64,000 bases of DNA. It comes from Camarhynchus parvulus (taxonomy: Eukaryota; Chordata; Aves; Passeriformes; Thraupidae). The notes beneath the pieces are model-generated. The model saw nothing but the letters and a program-made list of their open reading frames with translations, made no database searches and was not told the origin of the DNA. How positions within the stretch are numbered: position 1 is the stretch's first letter; each line of letters begins with the position of its first letter. The stretch is taken from contig NC_044601.1 in assembly GCF_901933205.1 (NCBI RefSeq), forward strand, positions 32,030,352 to 32,094,351, given 5' to 3'. The position numbers were made by a program, and so were the translations under genes. Below, piece by piece: positions 38,128 through 51,113 of the stretch.

Positions 38128-40889
38128 CTGCCTAATTTTACTTTTTGGAGGATTTGGTATGTATAGTTGTAACAGTTGAAACAGCTCTCTGTAGGCACAC
38201 ATCCAAGCAGGTACATGTAATAAACACATTGGGTGGATTTCAAGCAGCTCTCTCTTCCACGTTATTTCAACCTGATCATAAATGAAAATTGTGTAAGAAA
38301 GAGTTTCTCTTAATATATGTTGTCACCATTGTTAAGCAATAGAACTATTGGCCACCTTGACAGAGTAGTTATTTGCTTAATATTCATCCTATTAAAAAAA
38401 TTGTAATGTTATCCTACAGAAATAGCTTCAGCTATGTATAGTTCTGTTCTCATTCCTTCAGGGTATTATTACCTTTTGCAGTAAGGGACAAGAGAAGAGT
38501 AAAATGAATTATTGCCCTTTGTTTCAATTTTTACTCTTTTGTGCCTGTTCTCTTATGTCTCATGTACTCCATTCAAAGCGAAACTCAAGCCAATCTACAA
38601 TTTAATAAAAACAAAAGAAATAATTTCTGAATTATTTAGGTCATTTGGATTGGTAAAATCTGAGGTCTTTAATATTTTTTCTGAATTGTTTTCACTGAGA
38701 ATTCTCCAAATATATAAATCCCATCTATTTTCTGTAGTCCATTGTACCTCCCTATTTATTATCTTTTGGAGTTTTTCTTTTTGCTTTGTTTGATTTGAAA
38801 ATCTATAGTAAAGATAGAACTGCTTTCTATGTATTTGATTGTTCTGTGACAGACTACTGTGTGAAAATATTTTACATTATGTAAAAGGAGACATAATGCA
38901 TATAAATTATGAATTCCTTAATGAGTTAAATGACCAAGATACTTCAGTGACTTGTAAGAATATCATTATTACTGAAGAAACAATCAGTAGATGTGCAGGT
39001 CTTTTACTGCCTGGAAAAAAATTAGTTTCAAATCTATGACTTAAATATGAGGGTAATGCCACTTTTTTCGTAACATAAGCCTTCAAATCTCCATTAAAAC
39101 CATTAATATTTTCAGCCATGACAAGACATGAGGCAGTATAAAATGGGTTTCAAATTATCACTGTCTATCTAAAAGACTTAACTGGTCAACCACACTCTCC
39201 AATTCAGAAGTGCAACAATGGAGGATCTTGTTAAGGATATTTTATGATAATGGGAGGGTGAAGAATCACTGTTCAGTCTTAGATCTCCTGTCACCATGGA
39301 GCATATAACTCAGTAGACTTGGATTTTTTTTATTTTAATGTAAGATCAATTCTCAGTGATAAGTACACAGTCATATTAATTAACGTTATATTTTCATACC
39401 ATCCAGTCAGAAAGCACAACTATGCCTGTGGAAAAGTATAACAGTGAGATAACTAGGATTTCTTCTAAGGAAAACATTGTAATAGACATCCTGCCATGCT
39501 TATGTTATTTTAATTTGATGTTTAGCTCAAGGGCATTCATAATTTATCATAAACTTTAATGGTAATACAATCAGCTGGAAGGAAGCCATACTTATCTCCT
39601 TGATTACACCATAAGAAATGAAATCCTAATTTGAACATCCTTGTTTTAATATTCTTTTACTGACATGGCAGGAAGTGAAGACTTGGTTGACAAGGAGGTC
39701 ATGCTGTTCAGTGTCTCAGCTCCGTAATGACTCAATGTAGTACAAGTGTAAGAAAAAATAAATAAAAAACCAGATTAAATCTGGCCTATCATGCAGAAAT
39801 CTGGCCAGTGTGCAGACTGATGAAAAGCTTTTATGTCAAGGGGATGATGAAGTATTACAGGAAATCTTACTGTACTGATTTTGCCTTTTCTTTCTTTGGA
39901 AGAACTCAGATCTTGGATCCTCTAGTTCAGTCATTGGTTCCCCAGTGGTGACTTCTGAGAAACTCTTTTTAGGTCTATGAGCCACCAGGTTGCAGTCATT
40001 CCCAAATTTTGAAGTTGTCACAAATTTTATGGTTAACCTTCCTGTAAGAATGATGGAGTATTTAATTAGTGGGGATAGATTAGAGAGCCTTGGTCCATAT
40101 TAGGTAGATCTATTGGCATTTCTGCTTTCTTACTTAATATGAGAGCTTAAAATGTGATTTGGCAATGCATTTAAGTGTTCTCAAGATACATTTACCAAAG
40201 AAGAGAATAGTTCATTTTTCATCAGTCTATGTTTATTGTTTTGTTGTCCAAAGATGTTGAAAATCCTGTGTTAAGAATGTTAATGTGATGCAATACATTT
40301 TTTTACTAAATACATTTCCCTTGGAGATGTTACAAACATTGCATTCTGTAGGCTTGATCTTTGTGCTGGAACCTTCCAATGGGCTATTATGAGCTACCAA
40401 ATTGCTTTTACCCTGAATCAGTGAGGATTCTCAATGCTCTTATTCCTTATAATATCATCTTGGATGTTCTTATTATCTGTATGTTTAATTCTTTTAGCTT
40501 CATGCTAAGTTATGAGCTTTGATAATTTTAAAATTCAAAAATTTTGATCTCCCTTAAGTACTTTTTTGCACACATTTTGCATTTTTCCATTTTCCATCTG
40601 CCTTCTATTCCTTGTCCTAGTAAAACATATATATGTCTGATTTACATTAATTATTATTTATAAATTGTTCATTTTTTATTGTTACTGCATGACTGTATGT
40701 TTCTTCCATAAAGTTAATATTCCTAGTGCTAAAAAAACCCACTGGAGGCTTTGCTTCCAGTACTCAACTCAGTCATCTACGTCTGGCTGGGAGGGATAGA
40801 CCCTCCACCCAGGCAGGCAACAGCTGTGGAATACAAAGCCTCACCACTGTATGAGTGAGCAAAGAGGGGAACATAGAGGGAATTGGCTG
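38128..40889. other. Intronic unique sequence, nothing recognised
   Basis: AT-rich sequence between two CR1 copies. Frames are under 95 codons. The part from 40741 is less AT-rich and may be the left margin of the CR1 insertion or an older insert. Confidence 0.5.
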
Positions 40890-41875
40890 ATACAGCTGCA
40901 AAGCTACTCTCCACGATTTTTGAAAAGTCATGGCAGTCAGATGCCGTCTCTAAACTGGTGAGAGATGGGTTAGATGGGTAGACAGATCAATGGGTGAGGA
41001 ACTGGTTGAGTGGTGAAATCCAGAGAGTGGTGGTCAACAGCTCAGGGTCCTGATGGAGGGACATCAGTGGCAAGCAGTGTCCCTCAGGTATTTGTATTGA
41101 GGTCTGTGCTATTTAATGTCTTCATCAATGACACTGACATCAGGATCAAGTGAACCCTCAGCAAATCTGCAGATGACACCAAGCTGAGTGGTGTGAGTGA
41201 CACATCCAAAGATTGGATTCCACCCAGAGGGACTTGGACAAGCTCAAGACGGCTTCATGGGAATCTCATGATTTTTAAAAAGACCAAGTTAAAATTGCCT
41301 GCAACCCAGTTGTAGTCCTGCAACTGAACTGGGGCAAACCCCGGTACCAACCCAGGGTGGGGAATGAACAGATGGAGAGCAGCCCTGGGGAGAAGGACAA
41401 TCAGTCAGGTTGGGGCTGCTGGTGGGTGAGAGGCTGGGCATGACCACTCCCAGCCCAGAGAGCCAAACGTGTCCTGGGCTGCATCCAAAGCAGCGTGGGC
41501 AGCAGGGGAGGGAGGGCATTCTGCCCCTCTGCTCTGCTCTGGTGAGAGCCCACCTGGAACCCTGCATCCAGCTCTGGGGTTCCCAAAAAGACAGCATGGA
41601 CCTTTTGGATCAAGTCCAGAGGAGAGCCATTAAGATGATCCGGAGTGATGGAGCATATCTCCTAATGAGACTGAGAAGGTTAGGGTTGTTCAGCCTGAAG
41701 AAGAAAAGGCTGTGGGGAGACTTTGGAGCAGCTTCCCAGTACCTGAAGGAAGCCTATAAAAAAGCTAGAGAGGTAGTTTTTCCATGGAGTGGAAGAGGGA
41801 ATGGCTTAAAAACTGAAGGATAATCAATTTAGACTGGATATAAGAAAGCAATTTTTACCATGAGGGTGATCACAT
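40890..41875 (+). mobile_element. CR1 LINE, the longest copy in the window (reverse transcriptase to near the 3' end)
   Basis: About 1 kb of sense CR1. It starts in reverse-transcriptase sequence near a GAAAAGTCATGGCAGTCAG block (40921-40939). It then appears to jump, by internal deletion, to the region encoding the WRDISG-like and catalytic-loop segments. The Ala-Asp-Asp triplet is still readable at 41169-41177, but frame breaks surround it. From 41410 to 41823 an open frame of 137 codons preserves the ORF2 C-terminal region (LCSALVRAHLEPCIQLW, LLDQVQRRAIKMI, LGLFSLKKKRL). The usual 3' tail is absent; similarity fades near 41875. It is not functional. Confidence 0.9.
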
Positions 41876-44462
41876 TCCTGGTTTCATCCTAAGACCAGCA
41901 CTGCTAGAAGGTGGCACTGAGTTTTTATCTGATGTTGCCTGGATGAATGTAATTTAAAATGGATGCTGCAGATTGAATTCCTATTCTCTGGAGGAATGTA
42001 CAATCAAGTATCACTCCTGTGCTAAGCTGCTATGTTTTCCTGTTATGTATATCTCTTGATAATGCTTATTTGTTCTTTATTTTGTGTGGAAAAATCTATC
42101 TAAGTAAGGGAAATGGACTAAGGAAAATACATAAACTAATATTGAAATATTGCTAATTATGAATAAACAAAGTCATCCGAGGCCAGGTGTTTTCCTACAC
42201 TGTTTTTGCTGTAGATGTTTACGCATTAATGTAAACAAAATGTGTAATGTATGCAGACAGTTAATTTGTTGGATTGATAAGTACTTTAACAGAATTCATG
42301 GTATTACTTAATGGAAGTTATGGATGCCATTTTTATGCATTATTTCAGCATTATCTGATAGTCCTGGAATATAAATCTGTAGTCAATTGGCTAAACAAGC
42401 ATTTATTGAATTTTTCTTTGAATAATTAAAGGATTCAAAAGCTTCTTTAAAGGGTAGACCCAGCAGTTTTCTGAAGTGCATTTGCCGTGGAATGATAACT
42501 TCTTGAGATTAAAAGAAAAGGGAAAATTGTAGCTGGTAAACAGTAGTGGAGAAAATAAGCTGCATGCTTGTGCCTCAAAAGAAATAAAATTTTACATGCA
42601 TAATTATATGTTATGTTGAAATATATAGGGAGTTACAGGATTTTTTTCCCAACCAGTCTCATTTTTTTCTTCACTTCTAGGCATTTTAAACAGTTTTTCT
42701 CATTTCAGTGCTTGAGGTAATTTTAATTAGTAATATGATTTATTGTCAGAAGTTACTGTTAGAAGTTACAATTATTTCAGACATGAAAAGACTTCCTTTC
42801 AGATCTGCCTATACTGGGGAGAAAATATCTCTAGAACTATCTGACAAGTCACAGTGAAGGCAAGTGCAACATTCTGCTGTTTCTGCTCTGCAGATCTGTT
42901 CAGATGAGAGATCTGAACAAACTCTGTACTGAGAAACTCACCAAACTCCTTCCTCTTTGGTTCCAGTCTACAGGGGGTGGCAAATTTCAGTCCTCTGGTA
43001 TTTCTGTCTGGGATCGCTGCTTCTCTGGCTAAGGGTGCTTGGCCACTTTTGGGCTTTGATCTTCTGTTTAGTTTTAGAAAATTGGCGTTTTTCATTAACC
43101 TAGTGCTTTTTTATTATGGTCCCCTGAAGTTAAATCCCCCTATTCTGGCTACGGGAGCATTCCTGATATGGCCTAATTTCCCAGTGGGAAGAGGTGGGTG
43201 TTAGTAAGACTTATGTTGTAGTGGTGGTAAGAGCCATCAGCATTCACTTGCCTGCATAAATATGGTTTCTGACAAAGCAAAGCCTATATGCAGCGGTACC
43301 CTGCCTTGTTGTCTTTATTGTTCAAAGGTATTTTGGTATCAAAGAAGAGATCTGCTGATGCACTGCATTCTTCTGTATGTGGCAAGATATATGTCCTGAT
43401 CAAGAAGTTCCTTCCAGTTTATCTGACCTTTCCAACTTCTGCATGTTTGTGTGATTTAATTGATCCTCACCGCTCCCCAGGATAGGTTGGCATCCCATCT
43501 GTTCCCTCTTGTCATGCTTTCTATTTTGACTTTTTGAATTTTCTTACTTTATTACTAACTTCTATTCTCCACCTTCATGGGCTTTTCAGACAATGTTAGC
43601 AAGCTGATGTTTTTCCTCAGGCAGTACTTTAACAGTTCTACTTTGCCCAAGAAATAAGCGTTGACTATTCTTGTTTTTCATTTGTCTGATAGGTGTGCAT
43701 CCAAACTTGTTAGCTAAAAGGAGATACTGTATTCTCCACAGGATGATATACTGCACTTTTTATGGCATTAACTGTGTGATACTAACAAATCAGTCAGCTT
43801 TTTTAATTGCATGAAAGTTCAGCTAAAGAAACTGCCATTGGTATAATTTTGTTTAACTGGATGTGTAAAATACAGTCATTGGGACCATGTGTTTCACCTT
43901 CAGGTATGTTGTACTCATCTTGTAGGACTCCCAGTGCGTAATTTTCGGCATATATAGAACATGTGGAGAAAAAAAAAAAAGATATGTGAATAAATGAAAG
44001 GGTATCAAATAAACACAGGAGAGTTATTATTTTTTTACTGTACTGTGTACTTTCCACAAATCTGCAGAAGAGTAAGACACTCTCAAGAAAAGAGGTAAGT
44101 GAAAAACTTAACTGTAAAATAATGGTAAAAAAAGGATAAGTGAACAGAGAATGTCGCATCTCTAAGGCTGAGTTACTCAGAATAATTTTGAATCATGCTA
44201 TGTGTTTGCCTCTGCACACATGCTGTATAATATAAATAATATAAATCGTATTATACAAATTAAAAATTATGCTGAATTGTCAGTGTTTCCAGTCTCCCAA
44301 AGTTTATATTTTTGTGAAAAACTTTTGGAGAAAGTCAGGTGCAGATTCTCTAATATTGGTTGTACAGTAGGCATTGCTACCACTCTGTTTCTCCTGATTT
44401 ATGTTTTGTAATATAAGTTTACTAAGTAATATGGAGTAAGGCTGTGAAGTAATATAAGTTTA
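41876..44462. other. Intronic sequence with a short inverted repeat and poly-A
   Basis: AT-rich. A 9-bp perfect inverted repeat (TGTTCAGAT and ATCTGAACA, 5-base loop) occupies 42897-42919, and a run of 12 A lies at 43969-43980. No gene or repeat family was recognised. Confidence 0.55.
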
Positions 44463-44560
44463 ACAGGTCACAGAGATCATCTGGCCCAGTCCCTTGGTCT
44501 TCAAGCAGGATCTGTTTCAAGACTGGAAATCAAAGTTCCATCAGGTTGCACTGGATTAAC
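44463..44560 (-). mobile_element. CR1 LINE, short 3'-end fragment
   Basis: The complement of this stretch matches the 3' end of CR1: on the + strand it reads CACAGAGATCATCTGG, then CAAGCAGGATC and CATCAGGTTGCACTGGAT, the reverse of the usual end region. It is about 100 bases long and diverged. A 14-base direct repeat (GTAATATAAGTTTA at 44408-44421 and 44449-44462) abuts its left edge, but both copies lie on the same side of the element, so they are not a target-site duplication. Confidence 0.7.
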
Positions 44561-47500
44561 ATTATTTAATAAGCTCCAAAACCTCATGTTTTTGCAAATA
44601 GAAGTGTTAGAGGGTGACAGACAGATGTGATAGAATGCCTATCACTGTGCAAAAGTAGTTTATATTAAGTAGCTCTTTGTAAATAATTGAGACACAAACT
44701 TAAAGGGAGAACATTTTTGGCAAACGGCTTGCATAGATAAATCCTCTACTTAAAGATGATTCTATTTCTTGTTTTAGTATTTACCAAAAGTGAAGTTATG
44801 TTTCCAGATAACTGTGGACTTTTGGAAGAATAACGCTGTTTGGTTTTGCTGTCTTGTATCAAAATGGATTTTATGGAAACTTAGGTAAAGCTGAGGGTAA
44901 AAAGCAATAAAAACAGCTTGAGAAGAATATTTATTAGTTTCATTTTAGCCTCAAATTTTAGTCTCAAATAACAGTACTATTAAAGACTCCTAAAACAATA
45001 GGAAAAACTTTTTGTGTCCCAATAATTGACTTCACTGATGGATAGTAGGTCACAGCATTTCCTTTCTGTAGACTATAATGATAAATATACTGGGAATAGT
45101 AAACTCAAATTATTGTTTTCGCTTAGAATTTTTCATTTAGAGAGAAATGTGACCAACTTGTGAAAGAAGAGAAAGACTGGAGTATAACTTAGCACTTAGA
45201 TCTCAGTATTTGTAGCCCTGAAGCTTGATTTTTTTAATAGCTTTTTTTTTGAGAACAACTAGAATTTAAAATGGCTTTTTCTTGAATTTTTCTTCAACAT
45301 TTGAATTGGTGAGTTACTTCAAAAGTAAGGATGCTTAGGACTCTGTTTAGAAATCCTTCTAAGCTCCTGATGAGCAAAGTAATATGTACATTTTCTGTAG
45401 TTGGTGACAGGTTTAGTAAGGCAGAGGAATGCAGATTCTTCAGGAAGATTGATTTTTCTAAGGGAGGTCATAAATACCAGGGAACCCTTTGTGTCAAACT
45501 GCTGTAGTATACAGAATGCTCATCTCCCAGCAGGAAGAATTATAACTTGTAAAATACCACTGCAGTATAAGGACTTTTTCATGAGACAGGAGCCTCATAC
45601 TTTTTATAGCTAGTGTTGTTACTGGGGCAGGGGCATGCAGAGGGCTGCTTTCTCTTGCTCTATGAAATTGTCCTCTCCCGGTGTTTCAAGATTACACATT
45701 CAGAGTACTTGAAGCATAAAGGCTCTAGAAACATTGATTTTGTTATATTGCACTGCAGAAGAAAATCTCCCCAGCTCTTCATTCAGCAGAAGAGGTTTCC
45801 TGCATTGAACACGGCAGGTTTCTGAATGGAGCAGGTTACTTCCCCATGTCAGGCGATGTGACAGGAGTGCAGATGGTGTGCTGGGCATCTGAACTGGTCT
45901 CAGCTGGTATGATAAGAGTGAAGTCATCGCCTGAAGCAGGCAGCACAGCCTCAGGCCATTACAGGGTGTTAGTTCTGTGGCTTCAACTTTGCTTGGTTAG
46001 TGTGAATGGGTCTGGATGGACAAAGATTCTCAAATATGTACAAGGAGATTGGTCTCAACAAGTGAAAACCATAAAGGATACATTACCACTGGGGTTTTTT
46101 TTTGAGGAATGGCTCTAGCCAAGTGTGAATGAAATACTCCCAGGCGTCTTCATACTATCATAAACCAAACTACTCTCTTCTGTAATGCTGTGAAGAGTGC
46201 TGAGTATATCCAGCTAAAAAGTGTTCTCCACACTAGCTGTCAGTATTTGGATGTTTTCTTTAGAAGTGTGGGGTTTTTTTGTAGGAGGGAAGGCTTTGGG
46301 GATAAGGTAAATGATCTTTGTTGGTGTAACAAAAGGGAAGTTTCTCAGTAAAAATTCCTTCTGGGGTAATCTTGTAAAGTAGGGTGTGTTGCTAGTTCAG
46401 TTGTGATCCTACCCGAAAGTACCCAAAAAAAGCAAAATTTCCAGTTTCTATAGAATTTGTATATGTGGAATCAGCATTTGTGGCATTCATGCACTTCAGA
46501 GAATAATTACAGTATTCAGATCTTTGGTCAGATACACAAATGCATGAGTCCATGCTTTAGAAAAGTTTATCATCAAACAAATATAAATACTTTAGGTCAC
46601 AACACGTAGAAACAATTCAGAAATTATGATTAGTCATCAAATAACTTTTTCATCTTTTTTTCCTTAACACAGAGGTTAGAACTTGATATTTCTGTCTAAA
46701 TATATAACCTTAAAGACTTTTTCCTGTTTTTCTGTTATGTACATTGAAGGCTAATATTTGACAGATTTAATATTTCTGCCTCTATATGGCCAAATGTGTC
46801 ACATAGTGACAAAGGGACAGACTATGAAATAAAAGTACTTACACACTTTCCATACATGTGTTATGTAATAGAGTTAATTGTAACTTTCACTTAGTTTAAT
46901 AAATAATTCCATAGGTACACTAAGACTGTAATAATTCTTATTTTGCTAACACAAAAATTTGTTTTTTAGTCTTATGGTTTAATAATTATTGTAAACTACC
47001 TTCAGGACTATGCTTAAGGGTAAGAGGTTGGCAAAATAACTTCCTTCTTTTTCTCCTTAAAGTTAATGATTAAGCATTTTTCTCAACTCGATATTTAAAA
47101 AGTGTGTGTTTTGTAGGAAGAAATATTGGTAAATACTCTGGTGTGTTGCTGTGTATGAGCCTTCAGGATGGTTTAGGGTCTTGCACTGAAGATATGTTGG
47201 TATAAAAGATTATGTATTACTTCTGTGGTCAAATTTTACAATGTTTTTAAAATATAGTATGAATTCTGTAAATAATAAAGCATGTACATAAAAAGCTAGG
47301 GTACAGAGTGTACTTGATGCAGGTTATAGCTAACTAGTAGACAATAATATGTGGTATTTTAACAGTGGGGTATTTTAGTAGCTTGATACAAATGAAGAAA
47401 GAATTAATTATTGATTAATGTTCTTTAAATTTGTGAAATACCGCTTAATAATAAATTCTTTGTCTGTTTCATACTGTATGAGACATCCAGGCAGGGGTAT

Positions 47501-50483
47501 TTGGTTGTAAGGGAGGTGAAGCACCCTTTGTGGCAGGGTAAGAACCTTGGCAAGATCCAGTTAGGAATATGGCCCTGATGTTGTGGGAGACTTGGCTTCA
47601 AGGAGGGTGGATTGCTTCTTTACTTGACGTGTGGATGCCAGAGAACAATTTTAGCATTTGGAAAAGTTTTTAGCATCAAGATGTTACCTAAGGAAGCACA
47701 CGTGCACTGCCAGGATGTTCAAAAGTATGTACATGCTGAGGATGGTCACCTGGATGGCAACGCTACTGTGGTAAACCACCTTCTGTAATGAGGGAAACAA
47801 TGGCAAAACTGCAGATGGCTCTACCTGCTGGACTGCAAGTTTAATGCCATTGAGGCATTAGACTAATACCCCTGCAGTTCAGCTCCTAAGACTCATGGTG
47901 TAAACATGTAGCTGGTCCCAGTGCATTTGTTGGTGTCTTACTGTGTAACTCCCTGGTAATAGAACCTGCTTTTCGCTGCTGAGCTCTCTCAGTGACCAAG
48001 TATGTAGGAGCAACCAGAAGTCTGAACATCACTGAGTTACATGAAGCTTAAGCTATGATAGGAAAATTAGCTATACCTTTTCTGTGCTCCTTTATCATCC
48101 TTTATCATCCAGAACAGGAAATGAGTCGGATCTTTGGGATCATCAAAACTGCTGAGTCAACCATTTCAATTTCACATCCTAGTGGAAAGATTGGCAGTGA
48201 GTAGGGCGCTGTTGTTCATTGTAACTGGAACTGTTATTACCAGCTTCTTAACCTGTCATCCCTTCCACATTACCCTGGTGTTTCTCTTATAAAGGCTGGT
48301 TTGTTCCAAAGAAGGGGGTTAGTGACACCAGGCAGTCCAAACCTGAGGAGGCTGGAAGACTGTCAGCCTACCTTCCTTAAATCTGCTGACTACTAAAATG
48401 CAGCCTTTTCCACAACTGTTTCATTTAGATAATGCCCAGGGTAATTTAAGACATTTTTCTTTTTCCTTCCATGCATGTAGCTATCCTTGTATACCAGTGC
48501 TGTTTAATTGTCTTTTTACAAGCTAAATCAGAAAAGTCCTGACAAGTTTCTTTTGCATTGGTTTTTCCCATGCATTTGATAAAAATGCAGGCCTAGAATT
48601 GTATGAAATTGTTTGTTGCATCTTTCCGAAATATTCTGACTGATGCAAAACTAAGTTTTGTGTCCCTTTTCTGTAGAGGATTCACACTGAATTTTAATAA
48701 TGTCTTCATGTCACCTTATTGTCTGACGATATTCTCATGTTTTCTTTGTATGCCAATTATTTCCAGTTTAAAAAGTCAGTTTTCCTAAGATACTTAGTCA
48801 CAAACCTCTTACAACCATGGGTATGGCATTATATGTGTTGTTTTATTATAATGACTTAATTTCCACAACTTCTTAATTTCCAAGTTCTCTGGCTCTTATG
48901 GGTTGTATTCTCTTCTCATTTAGTCATAATGTCCTTGACTGTGTGTCATGAGCAGTGTCTAAGATTTTGTGCCAGCGTTACTAGGAACCATATTGTTCCA
49001 TAGAAGTTTCTGTAATAACTTCCCTCCAAACTGATAATTCCCCACTTGTACATAGCTTGTTATTGATTCTCTGTTATCTAGTTCATATGCATTTCATAAT
49101 TCCAGTCTTAATCCTTATTTTCTCCAGGCTCACAGTATTTCTCAGAGCATCAAAATTGACCTGCTCATATCTGTCTTCTTGTCCAGAAACTTAGATTAAC
49201 TGTAACTTAGTGTTGCATTTTATTATAGTACATATTATTGAGGCCATCCTAATATACCTATAGTAATCTGAATTTTTTTTAAGCACTCAACCTCCTGTTC
49301 AGCAAAACAGTATCATCTCAAACACAATAGATTTACATATGTACTTCATACAGATGAAATGTCCCTTGAATTCACTGGCAGCAGTGAATAAAATCTTCAT
49401 CTTTAGCAGAGCTAAACTTTAAAGAGCTGAGGGAAGAAAGACCAGGAGTAATTCCTGTTCATCTTATTTCTACATTTATTAAAAGTCCAGTTTAGATAAA
49501 ATGGTCAACAGTTTAGCCCTTGAGTAAATGGGAGATTTTTATGTCTTCTCTGTTAAATGTTATTAATGCTCCAAAAAAAGTGTTAATTTAAAAAGCACCA
49601 TTTGCATTCACTCTTTTAATATGTGATAGTCTTGCAATAATAAAGTTGGTAGGTTTGGGCTTTTGTGCATATGCAGTAAGAACCTTCCTTTTTTATTACA
49701 TCAGTAAATCACAGTGATTACAATGATTTCAGAGCTTGCAATGCAAATTACTTTGTGCTTGTGTGTTAGCTATTGTATTTTTCTGCCACAATAATAAAAC
49801 ATTGCCTTTACTCTGATTTCTTTCTTATAATTTTTTAATTCCTGCTTGCAGTTCAGGGTTCCTTAGAGCATGATTAGATCTTTAGTATTTCTTGCCAACT
49901 TTTAGTTTCAGCTGGCATGGAAAAAGGCAAGCAGAAGTCCATGCCAACTCTTGCATTAGTTGTGCTGTAAGAACCATTCAGAAGACAGCAAACTATTCAG
50001 AAAAGTCACAAAGTCATGCAATGTGAGAAGATAAAATGTTGCACCTCCAGGTATTATACTGAATTGAAGACAAATTCTCCCATTCACTGCTTTCAGCGAA
50101 TGTAAATTGGTTGTATCATGTCAAAGTAAATGTTCATTTGGCAAAATATTCTCTCTCTGGGGTAATTGGTAGAAGAACTGAGGCGGGGTACAGGACAATA
50201 AGGAAATATTGTGATAATCTTCAGCTGGAGCTACAGGAGTTCTGGATAGCAATGAGTCTTGACTCTTGAATGCATCCTTGTAACTGTCATAGTTCTTTAT
50301 GTGAGAAGAGGTGGTACCATTCCTATCAATATTTTCTTATGGTGCTCCTTTACTCTGACTCCACTGATCTCAGAGCTGGCCCTCTTTGGATTTCTCTCTT
50401 TTGCCCAAGTTATCTGTTTATTTAATCATCCAGATGTGTAATTATTGGGTAGCCTTGGTTGGTACCTTTGCACTTATATGATG
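44561..50483. other. Intronic sequence with an unexplained GC-richer stretch
   Basis: Mostly AT-rich. The interval 47490-48260 is less AT-rich, has no frame of note and matches no family I recognise; a TTTATCATCC duplication lies at 48091-48110. It could be an old retrocopy or transposon too decayed to name. Confidence 0.45.
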
Positions 50484-51113
50484 GTTGATGACAAACTCAA
50501 CATGACCTGGCCATCAGCAGTCCCAGCCCAGAAAGCCAGTGGGATCCTGGGCTGTGTCCAAAGCAGTGTGGGCAGCAGAGTGAGGGAGAGGATTCTGCCC
50601 CTCTGCTCTGCTCTGGTGAGACCCCACCTGGAGTGCCAGTTCTGGTGCCCCCAACACAGGAAGGATGTGGGACTGTTGGAGCAAGTGCAGAGGAGGACAT
50701 GAAGTTGATAAGAGGTACAAAGGCTGAGAAAGTTGGGGCTGCTCACTCTACAGAAGAGAAAGTTGTATGGAGAGCTCGCAGCAGCCTTCTACTATCTGGT
50801 GGCCTACAGGTAAGCCAGAGAGCAACTCTTCAGGGATTGTATTGAAAGAACAAAGAGTAATAGGTACAAACTGAAAGAGGAAAAACTTAGGCTACAAGTT
50901 AGGAAGAAACTCTTTCCTGTGAGGGTGGGGAGACACAAGCAGGTTGTCCAAAGGAGGTTGTGGATACCCCAACCTAGACACTCTTAAAAGCCGGGTTGGA
51001 TAATACTTTGAGCAACCTGGTTTAGTGGGAGGTATCTCTGCCCATGGCAGAGGTGTTGGAACTAGATGATATTTAAGGTCCCTACCAACCCTTAACATTC
51101 TATAATTCTGTGT
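50484..51113 (+). mobile_element. CR1 LINE, 3' fragment with canonical tail
   Basis: The best preserved CR1 3' end here. From 50484 it encodes ORF2 C-terminal sequence (AQKASGILGCVQSSVGSR and ILPLCSALVRPHLE), then passes through the untranslated region (CCCATGGCAGAGGTGTTGGAACTAGATGAT from 51039 in two adjoining conserved blocks). It ends in the diagnostic octamer repeat ATTCTATAATTCTGTG at 51098-51113. It shares clear sequence with the copy at 41440-41620. Truncation at the 5' end and frameshifts make it inactive. Confidence 0.93.

Noticed and set aside
41410..41823. Open frame of 137 codons that could be taken as a gene
   Set aside because: It is the ORF2 C-terminal remnant of a CR1 element, not a host gene.
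44408..44462. 14-base direct repeat beside a CR1 fragment, considered as a target-site duplication
   Set aside because: Both copies are on the same side of the element, and CR1 insertions usually lack such duplications.
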